Assembly (NCBI GenBank): GCA_024404275.1
Contig: JAKSQG010000058.1
Location: forward strand, 1-9,398
Direction of reading: 5' to 3'
DNA: 9,398 nt
Source of the DNA: Clostridia bacterium
GTDB taxonomy: Bacteria > Bacillota > Clostridia > Christensenellales > Aristaeellaceae
Shown here piece by piece: positions 1 to 5,294 of this stretch (its first letter is position 1; every line of letters starts with the position of its first letter). The notes beneath the pieces are model-generated. The model was not told where the DNA came from. It worked only from the letters and a program-made list of their open reading frames with translations, and ran no database searches. Position numbers and translations under genes: made by a program.

Positions 1-84
1 TCCGTTGATGCGGCATCGGTCTCTCCTGCGTCCGTTGATGCGGCATCGGTCTCTCCTGCGTCCGTTGATGCGGCATCGGTCTCG
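1..84. repeat. Perfect 30-bp tandem repeat (about 2.8 copies to the window edge)
   Basis: Positions 1-30 and 31-60 are identical, and 61-83 repeat the first 23 bases before diverging. The unit is 30 bp, so it keeps frame, and in the minus-strand gene it encodes the acidic decapeptide ETDAASTDAG. Absence of any silent difference between units points to very recent expansion by slippage or recombination. The array continues beyond the window, so copy number is unknown. Its position after a signal peptide and a folded domain suggests a flexible, possibly wall-spanning or surface-exposed linker; that role is inferred. Confidence 0.9.
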
Positions 85-419
85 GCTTCAAACACCATTC
101 GTACTCCATCTTGCTCAGTGATCATCTGGTTGCCATCCACGGTCAGGGCAAGGGATTCCACCCCATTATCCAGAGTGATCATATTGCCTTCGACGCTCCA
201 AGTGGCAGTAAGGTCTTCCTTTCCATCCACGATGAAGGTGCAGATGCCATCATCATTGAAAACAAGCACCAGCTCCATATCAAGCTAAGAAGGGGCATAC
301 GATTCGCCGTCCAAAATGATGGAAGTCAGGTACATATTCACAGATTCAGCGTTGACGGCGGCGATGGTCATGCACAGTGCCAACACCACTACCATCAACA
401 GATCAGCTATTTTTTTCAT
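1..419 (-). CDS. Exported repeat-containing protein, 3'-truncated by window edge, with in-frame TAG at codon 45
   Basis: Unrecognised exported protein. Start ATG at 419 follows an AGGAAAGGA-like ribosome binding site and a consensus promoter. Residues 1-24 form a type I signal peptide: KK, then a hydrophobic core with VVVLALCM, then a VNA|ES cleavage site. There is no lipobox. The mature part begins with a small beta-type domain (about residues 27-110, with LDMELVLVFNDDG and TWSVEGNMITLD). This resembles small exported lipocalin-like or beta-sandwich domains common in gut Clostridia, though I cannot name the family. From about residue 113 it becomes a tandem ETDAASTDAG repeat that runs off the window. 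Codon 45 is TAG (minus strand, 285-287). The frame is open on both sides and the domain continues straight through it, so the gene looks translated across the TAG rather than broken. If TAG does stop here, only a signal peptide plus about 20 residues would be made, and this would be a pseudogene. Confidence 0.7.
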
Positions 420-463
420 GGTTCCCAACATCCTTTCCTCGTTCTTTCCGGACCTGCTTCCGC

Positions 464-492
464 ATTATATCATCCGGCAGGAGCATTATCAA
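464..492 (-). promoter_or_regulatory. Consensus sigma-A promoter for the exported repeat protein
   Basis: On the minus strand: -35 TTGATA (487-492), 17-bp spacer, -10 TATAAT (464-469). The -10 is preceded by TG one base upstream, giving an extended -10 (TGATATAAT). It lies about 45 bp upstream of the ATG at 419 with nothing else between, so it should drive that gene. Confidence 0.75.
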
Positions 493-607
493 GCAATACA
501 GCGTTTTTGCGCCCTTGTTTCCCGCCTCGTATACCGATGATCACGGATCATATTTTTACACAGTTAGTAATAATTTTTGCAAAGGACTATGCGACGCGTT
601 GAAAAAG

Positions 608-616
608 TGCTATGAT
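608..616 (+). promoter_or_regulatory. Candidate extended -10 promoter for the GNAT gene
   Basis: TGCTATGAT at 608-616 fits an extended -10 (TG-n-TATGAT). No good -35 lies 16-18 bp upstream; TTGCAA at 577-582 is too far away. It is the best candidate in the 420-779 intergenic stretch for transcription toward the acetyltransferase, and would give a leader of about 155 nt carrying the hairpin at 701-737. Confidence 0.4.
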
Positions 617-700
617 GTTTTCAGCGGTAAATCCGCATATATCAATATTTCGGAGAGTGCTTTTTGACAAGTATCAGAACACTGGATCTTGCAGCGTAAC

Positions 701-772
701 CGGGAGGTTGCGGCCGCAAAATGATCCCAACCTCCCGCAGCAATGCAGTTGAAGTTAACAACATTCGGGAGG
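701..772 (+). promoter_or_regulatory. Two-state leader hairpin overlapping RBS control of the GNAT gene
   Basis: CGGGAGGTTG (701-710) pairs perfectly with CAACCTCCCG (728-737), forming a 10-bp stem with a 17-nt loop. The loop side contains the 12-bp palindrome TTGCGGCCGCAA (708-719). No T-run follows, so this is not an intrinsic terminator. The Shine-Dalgarno of the gene, CGGGAGG at 766-772, repeats the first seven bases of the 5' arm exactly. CCTCCCG (731-737) can therefore pair either with the 5' arm, leaving the ribosome site free, or with the Shine-Dalgarno, hiding it. That is the layout of a translational switch. The ligand or trigger cannot be told from sequence, and no known riboswitch class is recognised. 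Confidence 0.5.
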
Positions 773-779
773 AAAAACA

Positions 780-1406
780 ATGAATACAAATAACATCATC
801 ATTCGCAACGAAACCAAAGACGAATACCGCGCTGTGGAAACCCTGGTCCGGGATTCCTTCTGGAACGTGTACCGCCCCGGCTGTCTTTAGCACTATGTGC
901 TGCACTGCCTGCGGAACGATCCCGCGTTTGTACCGGAGCTTGATTTTGTGATGGAACAAAACGGCATCCTCATCGGGCAGAACATGTTCATGCGTGCTGT
1001 CATCAAAGCCGATGACGGACGGGATGTTCCCATTATGACGATGGGTCCCATCTGCATCACGCCCGATCTCAAGCGCAAGGGCTACGGCAAGCTGCTGCTC
1101 GATTACTCGCTTCAGAAGGCTGCGGAAATGGGCTGCGGCGCCGTGTGCTTTGAGGGAAACATCGATTTCTACGGCAAAAGCGGCTTCACGTACGCTTCCC
1201 GCTTCGGCATCCGCTATCACGGTTTGCCCGAAGGGGAAGACGCGTCCTTCTTCCTGTGCAAGGAACTGATTCCCGGTTACCTTGACGGTGTGACGGGCGA
1301 GTACGCCACACCGCAGGGCTATCTGGTGGAAGAAGCCGAGGCGGAAGCCTTTGACCGCCTGTTCCCGCCCAAACAGAAGCTCAAGCTCCCGGGACAGCTT
1401 TTCTGA
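780..1406 (+). CDS. GNAT-family N-acetyltransferase with in-frame TAG at codon 37
   Basis: Predicted acyl-CoA-dependent N-acetyltransferase of the GNAT fold; substrate unknown. Start ATG at 780 has a strong GGGAGG site 8 bases upstream. Reading through the TAG gives 208 residues, a normal length. The N-terminal part has the motif FWNVYRPGC (residues 27-35), seen in a clostridial and general bacterial GNAT subgroup. The acetyl-CoA pyrophosphate loop is KRKGYG (98-103), after the beta-4 strand MTMGPICITPDL. Then come GAVCFEGNIDFYGKSGF (120-136, the beta-5 region with the typical FYxKxGF) and a subgroup-specific C-terminal extension. Codon 37 is TAG (888-890), directly before His38, at a place where relatives known to me have Glu (GCxEH). 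No internal start after the TAG has a ribosome site, and one there would delete the N-terminal substrate-binding part. The gene ends with TGA and a terminator hairpin. Confidence 0.82.
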
Positions 1407-1422
1407 CGATAAACGATAATTT

Positions 1423-1470
1423 AAGGGGGAACCACGCTTTCCGAAGCCGGAAAGCATGGTTCCCCCTTTT
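1423..1470 (+). terminator. Intrinsic terminator after GNAT gene (hairpin element copy A)
   Basis: Arms 1423-1443 and 1448-1468 form a stem of about 20 bp with a 4-nt loop (AAGC) and one C-A mismatch (1435/1456), followed by TTTT. It begins 17 bp after the TGA of the GNAT gene. The antisense RNA would also fold, with a G-U pair at the mismatch. It shares its core sequence with the hairpin at 1641-1684. Confidence 0.75.
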
Positions 1471-1506
1471 ACCCCCTCCGGGAAAGGGCAATCTTATCAC
1501 ACAACA

Positions 1507-1555
1507 AAACACCCTTGCCTTGATGAAAGAAAATCTCATCATTGCAAGGGTGTTT
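1507..1555. terminator. Hairpin in convergent intergenic region, possible terminator
   Basis: AAACACCCTTGC (1507-1518) pairs with GCAAGGGTGTTT (1544-1555). After a 2x2 internal loop, TGATGA (1521-1526) pairs with TCATCA (1536-1541) around a 9-nt loop. It sits between two convergent genes. The T-rich end (TTTGTAGTT) on plus and the AAAA/TTTT flank on minus make a bidirectional terminator plausible. Confidence 0.45.
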
Positions 1556-1593
1556 GTAGTTAAGGCCATACAGGATCATGCAAGGTCATGTTC

Positions 1594-1630
1594 AAAAAAA
1601 CGGTTCGTGGTATACTCATAAACCGCTTTT
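1594..1630 (-). terminator. Intrinsic terminator for the minus-strand operon
   Basis: On the minus strand, CGGTT (1625-1621) and AACCG (1605-1601) form a short stem that is followed by seven U residues (A-run 1594-1600 on plus). The stem is short and the loop is 15 nt, so strength is uncertain, but the U-tract is the best one downstream of the operon ending at 1705. Confidence 0.45.
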
Positions 1631-1640
1631 TCTCGGAAGG

Positions 1641-1684
1641 TTTGGAAACCATGCTTTTTGGCATCAAAAAGCGTGGTTTCCAAA
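1641..1684 (-). repeat. Hairpin element copy B, downstream of the minus-strand operon
   Basis: Arms 1641-1659 and 1666-1684 pair over 19 positions around a 6-nt loop, with one wobble or mismatch position (1652/1673). Read on the minus strand, its core (ACCACGCTTT, loop, AAAGCATGGT) is the same as that of the hairpin at 1423-1468 read on plus. The inner pairs have changed together: CC/GG in copy A, TT/AA in copy B. Each copy has the same orientation relative to the gene it follows. It probably helps terminate the operon ending at 1705, although no clean U-tract follows it directly. Confidence 0.6.
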
Positions 1685-1704
1685 AACCCCTCGTCGTCCT
1701 ATCG

Positions 1705-2487
1705 TCAGCCGTTGCTTTCGCCGGCCACGACCAGAGAGTTGCGCATGAATTCCGCATACAGGGAGAATTCCGCCTCGCGGTCTTCGGGATAGGTCACGGT
1801 CAGGGAATAGAACACGCCATTGCCTTCATACACGGCGATATACAGTCCCGCAGCCTGAGCGGTCGCCAGACCCACATCTTCCTTCACGGTCACGGTCATG
1901 TCGTCCTCGCTCTCGCCGGTCAGCAGGGCGGCATAGCCCGCCAGATCATAATCGCCGGCGTCCTCACAGCGATAGCGCACACCGCTGACCAGTTCATCCT
2001 CTTCATAGCAGCTGTAATCAAAACCGTCATCACGCTGCACATAGGTCTCGGGCACATTCATTTCATAGCCATACTGATCGTTATGCACCGTACGGTATTC
2101 CATCGCGCTGTAATAGGGCGTGGTCTCGCAGCTGACCATTCCGTAGCCGCTGCCGTCGCGGGTCACGCACACGGTCGCGCCGCACAGCCACTGCACGGCA
2201 TCCTCGGGGGCGTCGATGGGGTTGGTGTCGTCACCGGCCTCCAGATACACATCGCACTCCAGCACATAGCAGCCGCCGTCCTCCACGCAGGAATAGACAT
2301 AGGCGCCCACATAGATATCGTTCTCGTATTCCACCGGCAGCGCTTCGCGCACGTTTTCATCCAGCCAGGAGCGCATAGTCGCCAGCTCCGCGTCGCTCAG
2401 CACGCTCTGACGCACATCGCGCACAGGGGCAGCCAAAGCGGAAAGGGGCAGCAGCAGGCAAAGCAGCAGGGCGAGCATTTTTTTCAT
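1705..2487 (-). CDS. Exported protein with eight cysteines, function unknown
   Basis: 260 residues, not assigned to a family. ATG at 2487 follows AAGGAG with good spacing. Residues 1-20 are a classic signal peptide (MKKMLALLLCLLLPLSALAA). Cleavage is likely after residue 19 or 20, and there is no convincing lipobox. The mature protein is strongly acidic, rich in Tyr, Asp and Glu, and contains eight Cys (67, 73, 78, 102, 107, 120, 160, 174) within the first two thirds. This even number could form disulfides outside the cell. Residues 126-250 (YSAMEYRTVHNDQYGYEMNVPETY onward) resemble the general pattern of exported proteins that begin a domain with a Y-G-Y-x-x-x-x-P segment, but I would not name one. 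The gene lies 15 bp after the flavoprotein gene and shares its transcript. Stop codon TGA, followed by hairpins. Confidence 0.8.
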   Translation of the reverse strand: MKKMLALLLCLLLPLSALAAPVRDVRQSVLSDAELATMRSWLDENVREALPVEYENDIYVGAYVYSCVEDGGCYVLECDVYLEAGDDTNPIDAPEDAVQWLCGATVCVTRDGSGYGMVSCETTPYYSAMEYRTVHNDQYGYEMNVPETYVQRDDGFDYSCYEEDELVSGVRYRCEDAGDYDLAGYAALLTGESEDDMTVTVKEDVGLATAQAAGLYIAVYEGNGVFYSLTVTYPEDREAEFSLYAEFMRNSLVVAGESNG

Positions 2488-2502
2488 GGTGATTTCTCCT
2501 TT

Positions 2503-3360
2503 TTATTTCACGCTTGCGGCGTTTTGTTCATTCAGATAGCGGGCAATGGCCAAAGCCGCCACATTGCCCTGACCCACGGCACGTGCCGCCTGATGCGGCA
2601 AGCCCGTCATATCGCCCGCGGCAAACACCCCGGGCACCGAGGTCATCAGCTCATCGTTGACCCAAACCGTGTTTCCTTCCACCTTCAGGCCCGGCACCAG
2701 TGAGGTCGGGGGCAAAGCCGGCCGCAGGATAAACACGCAGTCATACTCCTTTTCGGCATCCTTCGTGGCAAGGCGGATCTTTCCTTCGGGCGTTTTCTCC
2801 ACCTTCACGGGCTTTCCGCCGTCCGTCACCCCTTCGGGGAGCGTGTGCGGCTTCAAAGCGTAATAATCCACCCCGGCAATGCCTTTCAAAAACGCGGTAT
2901 CCGCCGCGGCGCTTTCATCCTCCGCCGCCACGGCGACCTTGCCGCCGCGGTACAGCATGCCGTCGCAGGTCGCGCAGTAGCTGATGCCGTTGCCCAGCAG
3001 CGTTTCCTCTCCTTCGATGGCGGCCTTTCTTGCGGCGCCGCACGCCAGCAGCACCGTTTTTGCGGAAAAGATCTCCTCGCCCATCAGCACGTCAAAGCCC
3101 TTTTTGCGCTTCATGATGAGGCGCACCGAGCCGCTTTTGATCTCCGCGCCCATCTCAGCCGCCTGCTGCCGCATGCTCTGCTGCAGCGCCTTGCCATCCG
3201 CCGAGGGCAGACCGGGATAGTTATCAATGCGTCTGGTCATCTCCAGCGCCGAGGGCGCCGCTGAAAACATAAGCACCTTCAGGTTGCGCATGCGCAGCGT
3301 CATGGCTGCAGAGCACCCTGCCGGGCCCGCGCCCACGATCAGTACATCGGGTGTGTCCAT
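2503..3360 (-). CDS. Thioredoxin-reductase-like FAD flavoprotein with CATC centre but degenerate NADPH site
   Basis: 285 residues. The start is ATG at 3360, which has AAGGAGGG at 3369-3376; an upstream in-frame extension to 3411 lacks a site. Residues 5-19 give the FAD dinucleotide fold (VLIVGAGPAGCSAA). The redox-active disulfide is C129-A-T-C132, as in low-molecular-weight thioredoxin reductases. The C-terminal FAD motif is GVFAAGDMTGLPHQAARAVG (244-263). The second nucleotide domain is abnormal: the expected GGGxSA is VAVAAEDESA (142-151), and the HRR motif for the NADPH phosphate is replaced by ALKPHT. The protein is also slightly short (typical about 310). It therefore probably does not use NADPH. 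Ferredoxin-dependent flavin thioredoxin reductases of Clostridia are the best known parallel. It may reduce thioredoxin or another dithiol protein in the cytoplasm. It is followed, 15 bp on, by the exported cysteine protein. Confidence 0.85.
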   Translation of the reverse strand: MDTPDVLIVGAGPAGCSAAMTLRMRNLKVLMFSAAPSALEMTRRIDNYPGLPSADGKALQQSMRQQAAEMGAEIKSGSVRLIMKRKKGFDVLMGEEIFSAKTVLLACGAARKAAIEGEETLLGNGISYCATCDGMLYRGGKVAVAAEDESAAADTAFLKGIAGVDYYALKPHTLPEGVTDGGKPVKVEKTPEGKIRLATKDAEKEYDCVFILRPALPPTSLVPGLKVEGNTVWVNDELMTSVPGVFAAGDMTGLPHQAARAVGQGNVAALAIARYLNEQNAASVK

Positions 3361-3382
3361 CTTTTTCACCCTCCTTATTATC

Positions 3383-3411
3383 AGTTTACCGCATTTTTCG
3401 CCTCCGCGCAA
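3383..3411 (-). promoter_or_regulatory. Candidate promoter for the flavoprotein operon
   Basis: On the minus strand, TTGCGC (3406-3411), 17-bp spacer, TAAACT (3383-3388). It would start RNA almost at the Shine-Dalgarno, giving a very short leader. A second candidate further up is TTGTTT (3473-3478), 18-bp spacer, TAAAAT (3449-3454). Which is used cannot be decided from sequence. Confidence 0.4.
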
Positions 3412-3526
3412 GCATTTTGTTTCAATTTTATGACATTATTAACAAAATATTTTACAATTGGTCTCATTTACGAAACAAAACATTTCATCCATATGCTTTA
3501 ATATATGTCTTATTCCACCATTTTGC

Positions 3527-3555
3527 TTGCCACACCCCTGAGAAAAGAGTATACT
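3527..3555 (+). promoter_or_regulatory. Promoter for the ABC exporter-sirtuin operon
   Basis: TTGCCA (3527-3532), 17-bp spacer, TATACT (3550-3555), 30 bp upstream of the GTG start at 3585. Predicted RNA start is near 3562, leaving a leader of about 23 nt with room for the GCGGAGG site and nothing more. Confidence 0.65.
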
Positions 3556-3584
3556 GGTAATGATTATTGCGGAGGTACAGCACT

Positions 3585-5294
3585 GTGCGCTTCATATTGA
3601 AATATATCCGTCCTCTGGGCAGCCGGGTGGCGTTTGGCATGAGCCTGAAGCTCTTCGGCTCCATGATGGAGCTGCTCATCCCCTACATTCTGTCCCATAT
3701 CATCGATGATATCACCCCGCTGAAGGATGTACCGCAGGTACTTTTGTGGGGCGGCATCATGATCTTCTGCTCGCTGTTGGCATGGGCGGGCAATGTCATT
3801 GCCAACCGCTTTGCCGCCGGCGTCGCCCGTGATGCCACCCGTGCCATCCGTCACGATCTGTTCGGTCACATCGTGTCCATGAACAGCCGCGACATCGACC
3901 GCATCACCATTCCCTCGCTCATTTCCCGCATGTCCACCGATACCTTTTATGTGTACCGTGTCATCGGCATGACGCAGCGCATGGGCGTACGCGCCCCCAT
4001 CATGCTCATCGGCGGCATCATTCTGACGCTGACGCTGGACCCCGTGCTGTCGCTCATCCTGCTCGCCATGCTGCCTTTTATGGCGGGATTGATCTTCCTC
4101 ATCAGCAAAAAAGGCGTGCCGCTGTATGAGGAGTTGCAGCACCGTGTGGATGAACTGGTGCGTGTGGTGCGCGAAAACGCCTCGGGCGTGCGCATCATCA
4201 AGGCGCTGGGCAAAACAGAATACGAAAAGGACCGTTTTCAGCAGGTCAACCGCGGCGTGGCGCAGCAAGAAACCAAAGCCAGTGTCATCATGGCCATCAA
4301 CAACCCCACCACCCAGTTTTTGCTCAACCTCGGTCTGGTGCTGGTCATCCTCGCGGGTGCGCAGCGCGTCAACAGCGGGCTGACGCAGGCGGGCAAGATC
4401 GTTACGTTCATGAGCTTCTTCACCATGATCCTGAACGCCCTGCTGGCCATCACACGCTTTCTGACCATCGGCTCCAAGGCACTTGCCTCCGCCCGCCGCC
4501 TGCAGGAGGTCATGGAGACCGAAACCGAGCACACCGCCCTTCCCGCCGCGGAGGAGGACCCCTCCGCCCCGCATATCGAATTCCGTAACGTCACCTTCTC
4601 CTACAACCACGTGCAGCCCACCGTACAGGGCATCAGCTTCAGCCTCCCAAAGGGCAGCACGCTTGGCATTCTCGGCCCCACGGGCAGCGGCAAAAGCACG
4701 CTCATCAAGCTGCTGCTGCGCTTCTATGACCCCGATGAGGGACAGATCCTGTTAAGCGGCCGCGATATCCGCACCATGGAGCTGTCCGACCTGCGCCCCC
4801 GCATCAGCGCCGTGTTCCAGAATGACGCCCTCTTCCGCGGCACCGTCGAAGACAATGTACGCCTCGGCCGTCAGCTTTCGATGGAGGAGGTCAACGATGC
4901 CATCGTCCGTGCGCAGGCAGAGCCCTTCATCAACGAAAAAGGCGGTCTCGAAAGCCCCGTGCAGGCACATGGCTCCAACTTCTCGGGCGGTCAACAGCAG
5001 CGTCTGCTGCTCAGCCGTGCTTTGGCAGGCAGCCCCGAAATTTTGCTGCTGGATGACGCCACCAGCGCCCTCGACTTCAAGACCGAGGCGGCCTTCCGTG
5101 CCGCGCTGCGCGAAAAGGGCGGCAGCACCACGCTGATCATCGCCCAGCGCATCAGCGCCGTCATGCACTGCGATCAGATCCTCGTATTGGAGGACGGTCT
5201 GCCCGCCGGTCTCGGCTCGCATGAGGAGCTGCTCCGCTCCTGCCCCCTGTATCAGGAAATTGCCTCTTTGCAGCTGGGAGGTGAGGACGCATGA
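3585..5294 (+). CDS. ABC exporter half-transporter, first subunit (degenerate ATPase site)
   Basis: 569 residues; fused membrane-ATPase half-transporter of the type IV (multidrug/lipid) exporter fold. I chose GTG at 3585 because GCGGAGG (3569-3575) is 9 bases before it; an in-frame TTG at 3567 overlaps that site. Residues 1 to about 310 hold six membrane helices. The ATPase follows with Walker A GPTGSGKS (364-371), Q-loop Q412, signature SGGQQ (467-471), and Walker B ILLLDD (486-491). Two catalytic residues are replaced: Asp491 stands where Glu should be, and Gln521 (IIAQRIS) stands where the H-loop His should be. This matches the non-hydrolysing-site subunit of heterodimeric exporters such as TM287 or BmrC. 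Its canonical signature would complete the active site of the partner encoded next. Substrate is unknown; drugs, lipids and peptides are all possible. The stop overlaps the next start by ATGA. Confidence 0.93.
   Translation: MRFILKYIRPLGSRVAFGMSLKLFGSMMELLIPYILSHIIDDITPLKDVPQVLLWGGIMIFCSLLAWAGNVIANRFAAGVARDATRAIRHDLFGHIVSMNSRDIDRITIPSLISRMSTDTFYVYRVIGMTQRMGVRAPIMLIGGIILTLTLDPVLSLILLAMLPFMAGLIFLISKKGVPLYEELQHRVDELVRVVRENASGVRIIKALGKTEYEKDRFQQVNRGVAQQETKASVIMAINNPTTQFLLNLGLVLVILAGAQRVNSGLTQAGKIVTFMSFFTMILNALLAITRFLTIGSKALASARRLQEVMETETEHTALPAAEEDPSAPHIEFRNVTFSYNHVQPTVQGISFSLPKGSTLGILGPTGSGKSTLIKLLLRFYDPDEGQILLSGRDIRTMELSDLRPRISAVFQNDALFRGTVEDNVRLGRQLSMEEVNDAIVRAQAEPFINEKGGLESPVQAHGSNFSGGQQQRLLLSRALAGSPEILLLDDATSALDFKTEAAFRAALREKGGSTTLIIAQRISAVMHCDQILVLEDGLPAGLGSHEELLRSCPLYQEIASLQLGGEDA

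Noticed and set aside
1..84. CRISPR array
   Set aside because: The 30-bp units are directly adjacent with no spacers and encode in-frame peptide repeats.
691..745. Suppressor tRNA or T-box in the hairpin upstream of the GNAT gene
   Set aside because: No cloverleaf, no T-arm consensus, no CUA anticodon loop and no T-box sequence; only one long stem is formed.
881..960. Pyrrolysine insertion
   Set aside because: Pyrrolysine is known from methylamine methyltransferases and a few others. Positions normally holding Glu in unrelated enzymes do not fit a dedicated pyrrolysine role, though a Pyl tRNA reading scattered TAGs cannot be excluded from this window.
642..1457. Minus-strand open frame (271 codons) opposite the GNAT gene
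   Set aside because: It would avoid the TAG problem by being the real gene, but the plus frame has the GNAT motifs, ribosome site and terminator, while this one has none.
1588..2703. Long plus-strand open frame (371 codons), opposite the minus-strand operon
   Set aside because: It is antisense to two genes with signal peptide, flavoprotein motifs and ribosome sites. Its product is low-complexity His/Gly/Ala-rich, typical of a shadow frame in GC-rich DNA.
3564..4610. Long minus-strand open frame opposite the first ABC subunit
   Set aside because: Antisense to a clear ABC transporter; composition rich in His, Gln and Asp, with no ribosome site.
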